A program made the position numbers and the translations under genes. A stretch of 64,000 nt of DNA, taken from Drosophila miranda. Lineage: Eukaryota; Arthropoda; Insecta; Diptera; Drosophilidae. The number at the start of each line of letters is the position of its first letter. The first letter of the stretch is position 1. Shown one piece after another: positions 12,565-26,238 of this stretch. The notes below the pieces were generated by a model. It saw only the letters and a list, made by a program, of their open reading frames with translations, was not told where the DNA came from and searched no databases. The stretch spans positions 18,830,001 through 18,894,000 of the forward strand of contig NC_046676.1 of assembly GCF_003369915.1 (NCBI RefSeq). The letters run 5' to 3'.

Positions 12565-15105
12565 ATGCCTCAAAGTGATTCAGTGGATGCCCGAAACGCT
12601 GCTCAGTTCATTTTGTCGAATGCGCGACAGGGGAATAATGCCTATCACATGCAATATGATATGTGTAAGTACAGCTGCAGCAAGCACATATTCCATACTT
12701 TCCATACTTTGGGTTAACTCGGTCGCATTTTAACTTCAGCGCGAGCACATTCTATTAACTTGATAACCGAGGACTTTCTTGCCGGCTACATGCAAGATGG
12801 ACGAATGTCTGTGGTGCGACGCTTCTTCTGCCTCTTCGTTACATTCGACCTGGTGTTTGTGTCACTGCTGTGGCTCATTTGCATAGTGGTATGTCATTGA
12901 TTGTGTTAAGCAAACGCGGTGACAGCAACGTTAAGCTTTGATTTATTTCGATTTTCAGATTGATGGCGATAATATATTCCAGGCGTTCCACAAGCAAATT
13001 GTGGAGTACACAATCTATACTTCGCTTTTCGATGTGGTTGCCATAGCGCTCTGTCGATTCATAGTCCTAATCTTTTTCTATGCCATGATGTACATCAATC
13101 ATTGGTCCATTATAGCGGTATGTTCATATCTATGGAGATGGGTTTTCTGATACTGATAAGAGAATCCTTCCTTGCAGCTTTCAACGAGTTCTTCGTGCTT
13201 GTTCCTCATCTCCAAGGTTTTTGTTTTCAATGTAAGATATGCCATATTGCACACCCAAAGGAAATTTTTAAACAAGCATGACCTTTATTTTGCCTACAGT
13301 GGCTGCAAGCCAAGCAACAAGTTTTCGAAGTCATCCTCATAATCACATCATTTATACTGGCCTGGGGCGAAGCCTGGTTCCTTGACTGTCGGGTCATACC
13401 GCAGGAACGACATGCCCAGCACTATTTTAGGTGTAAGTGCTGTTCGGCTCCCTTCTTCCTTCAATATGTTAATTATTGCTATTCTATTGTAGCCCATATT
13501 TCGAATGATCGCACACCTTTGGTACAGCCGTCGATCTTGATTGAAAATGAGCGACCGCCACAGAGTGTGACTGATTTTTATTCACCGCTGGACACCGCTC
13601 GCCACTCTGACGAGGAAGATGAAGAGGTAAGCTATTCATGTATGCGCATTCTAAAAACATTTTTGAATAAAACACAGTTTGCCTGGCGACTATAAAAGAT
13701 TCTGATCGATTCATTTTGACGGCAGCAAAAATACTGTTTCAATGTTTTCGGTAGTTGTATGGCTACAAATAGCAATTATTCTTCCTGTGAACTAACTTGC
13801 CCCTGTTTGGTACCGTTTCAGGATGAGGAGTATCACCAAATGGCCTTGGATTGCCTGCGCAAAGCCTATCAGATCATTGAGTCCAGTGACTGGAAGGTGG
13901 AGAAAGTAACCCACAAGGGCGACACCATTCACAGCATGCAGCGGGAAAAGACAGGAAAAATATACAAATTGACGGTGCGTTAGACTCCGCTTTCTCTGAC
14001 TGATGTGTTAACAGGAATTTATTTCCTTTTGCAGGCCCGCATCAAGTATCCCGCCAAGGCTCTCATGGAAACTCTATTCTACCGCATTGAGGACTGTCCA
14101 AAATGGAATCCGGCCCTACTGGAATCCAAAATAGTGCGCGTAAGTGCATGAACAAGACTCCAGAGAATATCTCTGATCATATACAACATATCTTTCACTC
14201 AACAGAAAATAAATTCTTACACGGACATCACATACCAGGTGTCTACCGGAGGTGGTGGTGGCATGGTCAAGAGTCGCGACTTTGTCAACTTGCGGTCGTG
14301 TCGTCTATTTTACAATGGCCAAATCTGCGACGACGATGATGTGGCAAAGTTGAGCAGCGACGATGACGATGACAACAACAGCACCCTGAACCGCTCCTGC
14401 GAGGGCAGTGTCAGCACCATATCTGATGGCGACTCACAAACGCCCCTGCCCGGCAGTGTATCCAGTTGTCGGGCAAAGTTTCCCAACGCATCTGTAGGTC
14501 CCTCAACGCCCTTCAATACACTGGGCAACAGTCTGGGCGCAAAGAGTTTGGGGCCAGTTGTAAATTTCGATGAAGACCCACCGCCGTTGGACGAAGATGA
14601 GTTTTCAGATGCCAAAGAAAAATTGGATGGCGAAGCAGATAAAGAGACCATGACAAAGCCCAGCAGCGTTGGCAAGACCACGGATAAGGTTTGGATGAGC
14701 GCAGCGATTAGTGTGCAATACCCTGCCGTTCCGCCCACATCCAAATACACAAGGTGAGGCTGCACACAAAATGGAAACATTAGGTGATAAACTCATTCTC
14801 ACAACTCAACATCCAATTGCAGGGGCGAGAATATTGTCACCGGGTTTGCATTTCGGGAAATCGTTGGAAAATCGGAAAGTTGCATCGTGGAATGGGTACT
14901 GTGCCTGGACCTGAAGGGGTACATCCCTCGCTACGTTCTGGATGCAGTGAGTAGTCGTTAACATTAGTCATTGAATGCCGGCCATCTTAAATGTTTTTCC
15001 TTTCAGGCACTCACCTCCTCCATGACTGACTACATAACGAATCTGCGCAAGCATGTAAACGAGCTGCGACAGCGGGGTCGTGGACGAGTGCCGCGGATAA
15101 ACTAG
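12565..15105 (+). CDS. Start1: Start1, MENTAL/START-domain sterol transport protein (STARD3/MLN64 orthologue)
   Basis: Eleven exons (12565-12664, 12740-12888, 12959-13117, 13178-13231, 13300-13432, 13493-13626, 13822-13974, 14035-14139, 14206-14753, 14823-14946, 15007-15105) join in frame to 585 residues. Residues about 60-185 form four hydrophobic helices, the late-endosomal MENTAL domain. A linker with an acidic cluster precedes the START lipid-binding domain from about residue 245. As in fly Start1, START is interrupted by a long polar insert (about 355-500, rich in Asp, Ser and Pro) and resumes at [18 protein letters not shown]. The protein should bind sterol and tether late endosomes to other membranes; a role in sterol supply for ecdysteroid synthesis has been proposed in flies. 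SIFa lies tail to tail downstream. Confidence 0.93.
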
Positions 15106-15491
15106 CCCCTCGAGTGGGAGCGTGCAACCGAAATGGCCGGGAGCCCATATTCAAACTGTATTCTAATTGTAATCTAACTGCATCTCACGAGTGTGCTTGC
15201 GTAGAGTGGCCAGCAAACGATCATCTGTAGGAATATTTCAATAATTATAGAGTATGATCAAGTTCATTGCAGTATGTTTAATGATTATATGTATGTATCT
15301 ATATGATAATGCGTAAGTTTTATGCATATGCACGGCTTATAAATGTAACATTTTACATGATTTTATGTCTCGGATTTCCCCATTTAGTCGCAGCTGCAGC
15401 CACAGCCGCAGCATCTGCCTGCCTGCTGCTGATATTTTATTAGTCGTAGGCTTGAGATCACTTCTAGGAGGCGCAGTCGGAGGGCGTGGTC
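15106..15491. terminator. Start1 and SIFa 3' UTR region
   Basis: 386 bp between convergent stop codons. An AATAAA on the minus strand (15436-15441) suits SIFa. No canonical signal was found for Start1, whose 3' UTR may run into the SIFa 3' end. Confidence 0.45.
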
Positions 15492-15770
15492 CTATTTGCT
15501 ATCGTTCTGTGGAAACCACATGGGACACGCCTCCATGGCCACCTCGCACACGGCACTCATCTTAGCATTGTCATAGTCTACATGAAAATCAGGAGTCAAG
15601 TCATTTAATGATCCCAAGGAGCAGCTCCGACACTTACCCAAGCCGTTGCGCTTGCCAAAAATGCTTCCATTGAAGGGTGGCTTCCTGTAGGCCGCCTCGC
15701 TGGAGCTTAGCAGAATGGCTGTCGCCAGGATGGTCACCAGCAGCAGAGTGAGTGTGAATCGGAGAGCCAT
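15492..15770 (-). CDS. SIFa: SIFamide neuropeptide precursor
   Basis: Two exons (15638-15770 and 15492-15577) split by a 60 bp intron that has no stop codon in frame give a 72-residue precursor, the family length. Residues 1-26 are a signal peptide (hydrophobic, ending SSEA). The mature peptide is AYRKPPFNGSIF (27-38), followed by G39 as amide donor and the dibasic site K40-R41. The C-terminal remnant keeps the conserved two-cysteine segment CEVAMEACPMWF. SIFamide is made by four neurons of the pars intercerebralis and acts through SIFaR on courtship, feeding and sleep (literature on D. melanogaster). Reading through the intron gives a longer 92-residue ORF; splicing is preferred because it restores the conserved precursor. 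Confidence 0.96.
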   Translation of the reverse strand: MALRFTLTLLLVTILATAILLSSSEAAYRKPPFNGSIFGKRNGLGKCRSCSLGSLNDLTPDFHVDYDNAKMSAVCEVAMEACPMWFPQNDSK

Positions 15771-15875
15771 TTTGAAGTCTTCAGTGAGCGTTGTGGGCAG
15801 TGTTTGACGATTGGTCCTGTTGTGAGTGGCTGAAGCGAGCGAATGGTTCTGTGTCCAACCAAGCAGCGGTCACGG

Positions 15876-15883
15876 CTTTTATA
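15876..15883 (-). promoter_or_regulatory. TATA box of SIFa
   Basis: TATAAAAG on the minus strand, about 105 bp upstream of the SIFa ATG, would place the transcription start near 15850. It fits a cell-restricted gene, in contrast to the TATA-less neighbours. The whole upstream region before the next gene's stop codon (16035) is only about 150 bp. Confidence 0.65.
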
Positions 15884-16034
15884 CTGACAAAAAGGTCCGG
15901 CTGGCCCAGGATATGATTCCTTCCTAATTGAGTTACGGTGATAATTGAAACGAGATTGCTTGGGGACTTGTACCATAAAATTTAATTGCTATTCATATAT
16001 ATACATTGGTGTGTATTCTAGATAAAATCTCAAA

Positions 16035-17284
16035 CTACGTCTTGGCGTTCCACTCCAACACCTTGTTGAACTCTTTCTCCCCGCAGCCAATGGCCACCGA
16101 CTGCTCCATGCAGCTGGTCTGCCGCTTCAGGTTGTCGATCATGTAAAGCTGCTTCTTGTAGGCATTCAAGAGGTCGCCTCGCTGCCGTTTCAAAGCCTTG
16201 ATGCGGCTTTCCTTTGTATTTAGTTCATTGCGGTGCGAGTCCAATTCGTCGCGTTGCTCCTCGCGTATCTTAATGAGGGCCTGGCGGGCGGACTCGGCTT
16301 CCTCCTGGGTGCGTGTCAGACGGTTCTCTAGATTCATGTTGCCCTGCTTCAGCACCTTGTTTTCGCGCTTGAGTTGCTCCAGTTCCCGCTGCTGGCTGGT
16401 GAACTCCTGCTGGCGCTCCTTCAGGCGCCTGTTGGCCTCTTCGCACTGCTGCTCGGCCCGCTGCACCTGCACCGACAGGTGCTTGTTGGAGTGCAGGCTC
16501 TGATACCGCTGACTCTCGGACTTGCGCATCCCCTTCAGGGCCTGGTCTAGCTTCTCCTTCTGGCGGTCCAGTTCACTTGCATGCTGGGCATGATCCTCCT
16601 CGAGTATGGCTACCTTTGCCTTCAGGAATCTGTGGAAGGTAAGGGTGAGTAGCTCTCTTTATCGCCCGTAAGCTGTCTCACTCACTTGATGAAGTTATCC
16701 TTGGTCAGCTGCTTCTTGGCCTGGCCATTGACCACAGTGGTGCTCTCCCGTCTCTTGGGGACCTCCATCTCCATTGTGTCCGACTTTACGCTCACGTTGT
16801 CGAGCAGTATCATGTCCAGCGAGGTGCTATCACTGAAGTTGGGGTTCCGGTACTTCACGATCGTCGCCGTCTTGCTGCTCTGGCCCCGCGTGAACGTGCT
16901 GAACTTGCTGTCGAAGCGGGCCGTCGTGGGCGAGGGAGTACCAGTGGACTTACCCTTCTTCCAGTCCGACGTCTTCGAACTGCTCAGCAGAGTGGACGCG
17001 GGTGCCGGAGGCGGTGGCGAGTTCCTGGCTGATGGCGAGACAGATCCCGCTCCCATTGCCTTTGGTGCCAGCTTTGTCTGGGCACACTTCTTCTTCAGCA
17101 GCGTACTCGGCCCCTTCTGCCGGTGGAAGGTACCGTTTCGCGTCCTGGTCAACCCAGCTGTGAAGCCTGACGGTCCCTGCGCCGGGTAAATGACGTCCGC
17201 CATCCCGGCCGGGGTCAGGGTCAACAAGTTGAGCTCCTGGTTCATCTTGAAAAGTTCCTTTTCGCGTGACAATAACTCGGCCAT
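16035..17284 (-). CDS. Tex9-like coiled-coil protein
   Basis: Two exons (16686-17284 and 16035-16629) give 397 residues, about the length of vertebrate TEX9. The start MAELLSREKELFKMNQEL is a short helix. Residues about 50-180 are basic, Ser/Pro-rich and probably disordered. From NFIKFLKAKVAILEEDHA (about residue 197) to near 375 is one long coiled coil rich in Glu, Gln, Arg and Leu. TEX9 is a testis/ciliary coiled-coil protein of poorly known function; the fly assignment rests on length, layout and the FLKAK-type motif, so it is tentative. Other coiled-coil proteins could look similar. Confidence 0.65.
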
Positions 17285-19699
17285 TGGTTAATATTAGTCG
17301 TAGGACGCACTCAGTACTCAGCTCTGCCCTGTCCCTCGCTAATATTTCAAACAATTATACCGATAATTTTCACAAAATCTCGTACACATAGAATTTATCC
17401 CCGAAACTAGTATTCCTGGGCTCTCCCGTGGCTATATCGAATGAGTTGTCGCCCGATGATGATGTGATGTGTTCGCCCCGAAGTAAATAAATCTCCCTGC
17501 CGCCAACCCAAAACAGTGACAGTTACCCCTGGCTACTTCTGGGAATGGCATTGCGCCCGTCCCTCCGGCTACCGGTGCCTTGAGTCCATGACAATGGGAG
17601 TTGTTGGGGGTTGTTTTTCCCCGTTTGTTCGATGGTCCGAGGTGGAGATTGTTGCCCCGGCGGACGTCCCCGCACGACAACTTCCACTTCCATGAACCAT
17701 TGCACGGGCTTTGATGAACTTAATCAACATTTTGGCATGGAAGTGTGTGGGTGCCACAAATTCACAGAAATTATCAATCAATTTAAAGCGTGGGCGGAAT
17801 CTTTCCATATGCTAATGTTCTTCAGAATTTGCATGATGTAATTCCACTATGAATAGATTTTTAAGAGCTCTGAAATAAAAGAATTGAACCATGAATTCCC
17901 CCTAGTCTTCGGTTTTTCTTATAGCCATATGTACCTGTCTCCTCCCATATTTCTCCTTATATGATTGTTCATTGTGAACATTTCATCCATATGAAATTCT
18001 CTCACGTTTTAGAACCATAATTCTCCACTTCCACTGAGGATCAACAAGAAGAACACGCATAATAATCATAAATATTGGTATAACTAAAAGTATAAACAGA
18101 AACGCACGACTTCAAGGGAAATGCCCAACAAGAGGACAACCATTCGAACCGTACCCTTCTTTATGTGCCACAGCTACCTGTACTTGTAACCGTGCCTCTA
18201 TTTGTGCTCGAAGGGAGCTGGGATCCTGAAATGTAAATGTAAATGCAAGTACAAGATTTATGGAGAACAGAAACAAAGCAAACAATAAACAAGTAAGAAA
18301 CTGTCGCCTAGCCATACAATTCCCGAACAAAGCTGATCAGTCGATTAGTATTACCCATGACTGTGGCTGTAGCTTTTGCTATATATGCCGTCATCAAGGT
18401 GTTCTGGTGACAGCCCACACATTTACCATAAAATTGCACCAGTGGACGGTTGCCAAGTCAGTTTTGAGCAAACCTGGCTGGCTAGCCCCAACTTTAGATG
18501 GAGCTGTGGCCAAGCATGACGACGCCCTGACCTGATATGGGGCTGGAACCTTTGTGGGATAGATGTGGCAGAAGATGACCAGTGGCCAACTGGACGCCTG
18601 AACCTCTAATTTTGCGAAGGGGAGGCACTCATTAGAAAGACGATCCCGGCTGGTAGGTGCAGCAAAGAGAGCCACCAGAGCGTGCAGCTCGGCTCGAGTG
18701 TTGCTGCTGAAAAACTGCCAACGACACCGAGGCAGAAGCAGAGTCAGACACAGAGATAGAGACATCGATAGCCAGACTTAGACTCAGGCAAGACTCAGGC
18801 TGGTATTGGCTAGAAGAGCGTACACTAAGAGACAACTTGCCAAACACTCCGAAAAACCCAGGCCAGGGGACTCCGAAAAGACTCTTGGCAAGACCGGTTG
18901 TTGGCCCGCCGTCTTGCCTGGGCTCTTCGGAGTGCCGGAGTGTGCGCCTCGACTCGATCGGCGTCGGCTTTGGCTCTATCAGTCTTGGCCAGGTTGGTGT
19001 GCGAGAGACATCCACATTGCTAACGAACGCGGATCGCACGACAGATCCGATCCGACCCGACCCTCGCCGCTCCGCTCCGCTTCGCTCCGATTCAATGCTA
19101 TCCCATCCTCGTGTACGCGAGTGTCTCATCGATCCCAAGTTCTGAGTGCGTTTAAAGATTCGAAGAATAAGTGTTTACCCGGTTCTAATTGGATCGTGCA
19201 AACCCATTGGCAACGCCAATGGAGATTTTTAAATTTTTTTGGATTTTTGGAAACGTTGCTGCCGTTGTCTGTTGTATGTTGTCTGTCGTCTGTCGTCTGG
19301 GTTTTCTGATTGTTGCTGCCCTTGGGAAGATATTACGCTCGACGGGTGGTTGAACCGAGGGAGCTCGAAAATTCGTGCTGAATGATTTGTGAATCGTTTG
19401 AATATTTCGCGTTGTTTTGGGGCAAGTGTAAAAGTCGGAGAGTTTGTGGAGGTTTCTGTCGAGTCTTTTGTCTTGCCACGGGCAACGTGCAACAGGCAAC
19501 GGGAAACAGTCAACAGGCAACATAATAGCGGCAGCAATAGCGGCTTCGAAGTGCATATTTACAACAATCCACTTAAGAGTCTCTCGCTCTCTGTCCGTTT
19601 CTCTTCGGGATCTCTTATGTGTGTGCTCCTTCCACAGCTTTAACATGTAAAACCAGTGCTGGCCACCAAAACGGAAAAAATAAATAGAGGAAGCCGAAG

Positions 19700-19917
19700 C
19701 GCAAAATTCATTTAATACCAATAACAAAAGCTGAAACTCATGTGAAACGAAAATACCCTACAAATATTTAAAATTCATCATCATTTTGGCCAACTCCAAC
19801 CAGTTTGAACCATAGCGAAAACAAACAGCAAACAGAAAACACCAAACACCAACCGCCAGACACAACCAATTGGATTGGATTACACAAGAAGGGCGAAGTT
19901 GGACAACCTGGACAGAG
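19700..19917 (+). other. Candidate noncoding first exon of piopio (3' end at 19917)
   Basis: A run of A/C-rich sequence typical of fly 5' leaders ends in a strong donor, GACAGAG/GTGAGT, at 19917/19918. It could splice to the acceptor at 27287 just before the piopio ATG. The start is arbitrary; other donors in the region could serve. Confidence 0.2.
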
Positions 19918-22900
19918 GTGAGTGTTGGCCAAAAGCCAGGCCGAACCGTTAGCAGCAACAGTTTCAGGCCACACAAATTCACATTCAATATAAGCGTACG
20001 ATATCGAAGTTTTGCCGAAACAAAAAACCTCGAAAAGATGACTTCATAAATCGCCTCACGCTGCGGATCTGCCAAAAATCCATCAGCCAAACCGGTTCGC
20101 TATTTTGTTTCGTCTGAAAAACTTGATGAAAATGGGATTGGGAGAGGAGGAGCTTCAGCTGGAGCTGAAGCTGAAGCTCTGAAGCTGGAGTTGAATTTGT
20201 TTTCTGTGCAAATTAAATGGACTTTTTGCTGCGTTTCTGAGCAAAACTGTCCCCATCCCATTTGCATTGAACCTGTTTCCCAAGGTTGGCGCTGGCCAAA
20301 ATTGGCTGCCAAGTTCGCAGATGGTTACATCATCCGCTGTCTGGGGACAGGACACAAATATGGATGGGATGCATGTGGCATGCCTCAAATAGAAGCAGCA
20401 GGAGGGGTAGCTGCAGTGGCTGCAATTGCTGTTTGAACAGCCACATCACGGACATCCGTTTTGTACCCGCTTCCCACCTCCATTTCTGGATGTGTCCGGC
20501 ATAAGTAATGTGTCATCGCGTTCGGGAGTACAGGGGTTGCGGGTGGCAGAGAGACCAAAAGTCCATTCACATTTTCCAAGCACATTGTGTGGCCAGATTC
20601 TGTTGCTAATTGGCTGACCAAACAATTTCCCAGTCTCCACTGCTGTGCGCGTACAACATTAATCATTTACCTGAGAAAAGCCAGGGTTATGGCTGAGCTG
20701 GGCTGAGCCGAAAGATGGAGCTTCTCCCTGTCGAACTTTTAGCACTTCGACGGCACATCTACTGCCCAGTCGGATGGGGTCATATAGTAATTATGTTCGT
20801 TTCGAGATCGTGTATGCTGGGCTGGCGTCTAAAAGAAGCAATTCGAAAATTTGATTGATGGACATTGAGTGAGGATGGGACTGACTCCGAACACTTACAT
20901 CATCCGAACGATGGGAACTTGGGTTTGTGGAGTGAGCCTTGCCTTTCCCTTTTGAGGCATCGCCTATTAATTGGTTAATTTGTGGTTTGTTACCCATCAA
21001 AATATTGACTGGCCAATGTAATGCTCTAATGTTTGTGTTGAATGCAACGCCTGTTGCTGTGCCCCCGCAACATTCTGTCTCCGGTTAGTTCTCTTATCTG
21101 TGGGCTGGCTGGCAGCCACAACATTCTCAGAATGCTTTGTTTTGCCCCCGAGTTTGAGGAACGCCAACGCAAGCGTAAAATTTGTTGTATAATTAAAAGG
21201 CGAATCCGCGAGTGGCGCGGGCTCCAGAGCTGTGGCTGTGCTTGAATACCAGTTTCTTAGCCATCGTGTAGTTAACTTGTTTATATAACAACTGCTGCGA
21301 GTGACCTTGAAGGAAGCACAAAATAAAATAAAGACGGAAAATATATGTATAATTTTTGGTTTTGTATATGACTCTTTGCGATTATGTGATGTGTGGACTC
21401 ACTTAAGAGAGAGGCAGACTCTTCTCTGTTTCGTCTCTTTAAGGGGAACAATGATGACGAATCTTCCACTGGAAGAAGGTTCCTGAACTGAGCTCCAGAC
21501 AACGTGTGGGCTTTGCGAAGGTGTGCTGAGGGGGAGAGGCAGCCTAATAATTGATTTATAATCTTTCGCATCGAAAACTTTGGCCGGAGAACAGCGAAAG
21601 AAAGCTCCGAAAGAAATGTGGGTTCATTCAACCGAATTCAAGATCTTTACAGCGTTAGATTTCCCGCTCGTTCGGCGTTGCTTCTTTTCTTTTTTGCAAC
21701 ATATTAATTTACAGTTGATACGAAAGACTTGGGCAACAAACTTGGCTTCATCGGCGGCCCTGTCTTCCCATGCGCATTACTCATGCGACACGTTGGCGCT
21801 CGCCGCTAATTATGCAAAACCCAAAATGCCGCTAGCGAGAGGCGTGCCGTGCCCCCCGCTTAGCCATGAGTCACATGCCCGATCTGCTCCCTGGCGCGGC
21901 CTGGACAGTGTGCAGCAAATGTTTGTGTTTGTTTTGGCTCAAAATGAAAAGTCGTCTGGCTAGTTGCCCCAGTCCCTCCTCAACCCCAGAGTCGCAGTCG
22001 GAGACGGAGTCAAACTCAAGCTGACTTAATGCAGGCTTTTACCTTAGACAAACCCCACGCAAAAACCCCTGAACTGAACTGCAATCGAATAAGAGCTGTA
22101 GCTCCAGTTGTACGAGTATTGCTCGACTCGATTCCGCAAACACTTTCAAATCCCAGCTTCAAATGGGGTGTGGCTAATGCTGACTCTTGAACTGCCTTGA
22201 GCGGGTCTAAGTTTAGCCGAAATTAACAAGGAACTGTACTGTTCGTAATGTGTATCAAGTTGCAGAGATACCCGAGAATTAAACTTAAATAAAGAAAATA
22301 TCCCCTCGCTTATGCCAAAGAATGAGATCATTTTGTACTACAAATGAGGAGGGATTCATCAGTGAACGAGGCAGGGGACACTGGGATAAAGTTATTATGA
22401 GAAGCATGGGATGAGGTCGCACGGGCACCAAGTAATCAGCATCGCCCGTGTCTGTGGCTCATCAGCCCAGCGATTCTCTCATCGGATTTAAAGTACCCCA
22501 CAATAAATGGGTTTTAATGACGAATTAGTCGAATGAGACTTCATGCTAAGCTCGTTGACCAGCGGCAGCGGCAGCTACAGCAGTAGCCGATGCCAATGTC
22601 GCTGGGAGCCTCCATTTTAAGTACTTCTAGACAAACAGAAACAGAAAACCTAAAGCTACAGCAAAAACGGAACTACAAAAACGAGTTTTTGATCTGCCTT
22701 CAGGCAAGGCAAAAACAGAAAAAAAATAAAAATAAAATAAAACAGCAACGGGCAACAATGGGCGCCAGCCTAAAAGGCAAAAGGCAAAAGCAAAGGCAAA
22801 AAGCGCAAAGTAAATGGCTAAAACTGAAATATTGTAGACCAGGCCTGATAAAAATCAAACACATTCATGTCTACAGCTTAGCCCGAGTCACGTTCAATGC

Positions 22901-23010
22901 GAATTTCTTTGCCGTTTGTTTCGTTCGTTGTAGTATTTGTTTTCTGTTTTCTTGTTACCCACAAAATTAGGCGTCAAAAAAATACTTTGAGGCTGAGGCA
23001 CTGCTTGAGG

Positions 23011-23037
23011 CTGGTTGTGGGTTGTGGGTTGTGGGTG
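23011..23037. repeat. Short tandem repeat of GGTTGTG units
   Basis: About three and a half direct copies of a 7-8 bp unit inside noncoding DNA. Confidence 0.6.
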
Positions 23038-24202
23038 TCCAATAAGCATTTTGCATATTGCCAGTCAGCAGCGGCTGAGCCAAATTGGACATCTTGACAA
23101 ATCAACACGGCCCAAAGGAAAAAAAAAAAACAAAAAAATTGGCAGAAAACTTACATAACCGCTGGAGAGACAGAGCAGACGAAATTGGGCAGCGGCTTGC
23201 GTTTGGTCTCACCCAAACTTGGTCACACACCGCCCGTCCGTTCCACCTGTCCGTCCGAGATGTGGCAAGATGTCTCCACGCTCCAGTTTACGGCACAAAG
23301 CTGCGTTTGGCAACGGCCAGAGCCGAACCAGGGCAGGTCCAAAGCATTGCACAAGGACAACAGCACGGACCCCGAAAGAAGGGGCCTTTCCATTTTGGCC
23401 ACAAAGGTGGCGTGGTCGATCATTTAGCCGCTAACGATGCGCACTTTGCCACAAAATTCTCACTTTGTCTTAATTGCAGAGTAAATTAACTACTGCTGCT
23501 GTGGTTGGCCAAATCAAAACCTATAAACGTGGCCAGCACAATGGGAATTGGCGTTGGCGTTTATTGCAATTGGCCAACAGCGAATTAAAGCATTGTTAGC
23601 TCATTTGCGCATTGTGTTGGGGACTGAGAGACGGCAACGATGGCAACGACGACAGCGACGATGAGACAATTGCAATGACCTTGACGCAACGCCAGGCCGT
23701 AAAGGGGGTAACAAAAAATAGACTTCGTTCCGATTCGTTGGCTGCGTTTGCTTTGGACCTGAGACGGGAGCTGAGACGTGAGCTGGAGCTGGAGCCTGAG
23801 CCTGGCTACTTGCGATCGTTCAATCCCCAATCAAGTGCCAGCTAATTGTGATGTCTCCACATTTGAAATTCTAATTCACGGCCGAAGCCCCTGCATAAAC
23901 AAGCAGGTGAAAGTCGATTCTTCAATTGCCATTGATCTTTAGTGCTCGATTAGCACGCAAAGTCGATGCCACAGAGAGACAAAAGCCACCTGCGGCGGCC
24001 ACTAGAAGTTTTTGGGTAAAAGTAAAAGCTAAGAAACAAAAAACCCAAAACTAAAGCCAAGCCTGACCTCATTCAAACTGTAAAACCAAGAAATATATGC
24101 GTGTGGAGAGACAGAGACTGCAGCGCATTTGACCCTTTTCCGTTCGAGCCGACTCGTTAATTACCATCATTAAGAACAATGCGGGATAATCAAACAATGG
24201 TG

Positions 24203-24229
24203 GCATAGGCATAGGCATAGGCATAGGCC
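24203..24229. repeat. Tandem repeat of GGCATA
   Basis: About four perfect 6 bp units in noncoding DNA. Confidence 0.75.
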
Positions 24230-26238
24230 AGGCCAGGCCCAACGCCTGCATCTTCCAGTCAAGATCTCGAGGGCCGTAACATAACCAGCCCCAACTTACT
24301 TTCTATGGCAGCGAAATTGCAGCGAAATTAGCTCTACGCATCGCTATGCTGATTGATCATATTACAGGCTCTGTGCCGACCCGAATACGAGAGTTCGAGA
24401 GATGGTCTTGGGGAGATTTCTCATTTTTATGGCACTTCCACTCGTACCGTACCTGCCCCTCCCTTCTTCCGCACAAAACACACACACAACACACGGCAAA
24501 CCGCAACGCAACCGAAAGTTAGGTTCTCAGTCCGTCCGGTCTCTCTGTTTCACTCTTTCTTTACCCGCTTGCTCGTTTCAAATGGGTCAGCCATGTTTGT
24601 GTTGCGGTTAATACTGGTATATATACATATATGTACATATGTATACTATGTGTGCTTAACACGGTTTTTTGCATGTATTTTCTGTATAGCCGTTGGCAAT
24701 TTGCATCGTAGCCAACATCTCGAGATGGGAGTCGTTTGATATTCTAATTGTAAGCGGCTGCTGCTGTTGCCTCTAATGAAGTCACCCATTTCTCGGGGTT
24801 CGGGGTCCCTCAGCTCTTTCGTTTGATTAATGTGCCCGCACACACAGGTACTCGTATGTGGAGCAACCTAATTTGTCTGAAGAATGAATTGATCCATAGG
24901 CGGCAGCGAATAATCAGATATTAGTCTTGCCTTGCCCAAAAACTAAACGGCCAATTAACATTTAATTTTCGAATTTCAACTTGGGCGCAATTTAACGCAC
25001 AGTTACGCGCTTTTTTCATACCCTTCCTTTAATGTCTTAACAAACCGTTTTTTTTCGGCTTTTCCCAACAATTTTGCTCGAGCAGAAAGCTGTAAAACTT
25101 AAGCATGCATTTCAAAACGGCTCTCTTTGTTTTTGCATACTCGCGTTGACTATTTAAAAACAAATAAATTACGTTGGCTGTTCGAGGGGAAATGGCAGCA
25201 CGCGAGGTCACTTTGCCGCCACATTAGCAGGGCACTCCACACACACATCAACGAAAATGCAATTGTTTAAACAAAATAAAAGTAAAACACTAGACATTGT
25301 TGGCTCTTCGTTGGCACACAAAACACACACTTAATTTATTCAGTTGCACGGACCATTTTGTTCGTTTTTACCTCGTATTTGTTTACGTTTTTGTTGCTTG
25401 TTTGATCTCCGAAATGTGTGTCAAATGGATTCAAATCGACACAAAATATCCGTTGCAGTTGAGTGCACACGCACAAGCACGCATGCTTTGTGGGGATCGG
25501 AGAGAATAGTCAATGAATCATGGCACCGGGAATGGAATTACGTATATCATTTCCATTCTGAAGTTGTTCTTCATTTCCATGAGGAGAATACAAATGGAAG
25601 AAGGAACTTCAATTTCCTGTCTCAGTCGATTGTAATTCAATCATTTCATTGCTGATCCCAAGAGTCGTGAAAGTTGTACTATTGATCCAATTTGTTGCAA
25701 TTTCCCTTATCGCCGACGAACGTAATTGAAGGTCAGACAGAGCTCTGCTCTCCCATTTCCAATGGCACTTTGGCATTACTTTTTGTTGTAGTGGCTTTTT
25801 TCCCCCGAACTGGGTAACGAGAGCAGATGCCAATCAAAGTCATTATTCATAATATTTGTTGGCGTGCTTAGCCGCATTTTCCAGCTCATTTTTTGTTGTT
25901 GCGTTGCCTGCATGAGCTGCGTTTTAAATTTTGAGTTTTTATTCCACCGCTGTGTGTCTCTGCTAGAGCAGGTTGCGTCATTTTTGCTAATTTTAGCTAA
26001 TTTATTGCAATGCCAATGGAAGTACTGAGTCTGTATTGCCATTGTGGGTTGGGATGGGATGGGATGTGAGGTTGTTGCTGGCGTCAGTTGGCAATTTGCA
26101 TTCAGCTTTGAGCGACGATCCAATCCGATCCGATCCGCTCCACTCCGAACCGCGATCTCAATCTGTATTGAAACATTGGCTTATTGTTGAGGAAGTGTGG
26201 GCCTCCCAGCAGTGACAAATTGGTGATTGTTGATTAAT

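Noticed and set aside
18632-19138. 168-codon minus ORF overlapping a plus-strand ORF upstream of piopio
   Set aside because: Built on low-complexity Ser/Arg sequence in both strands; no homology recognised.
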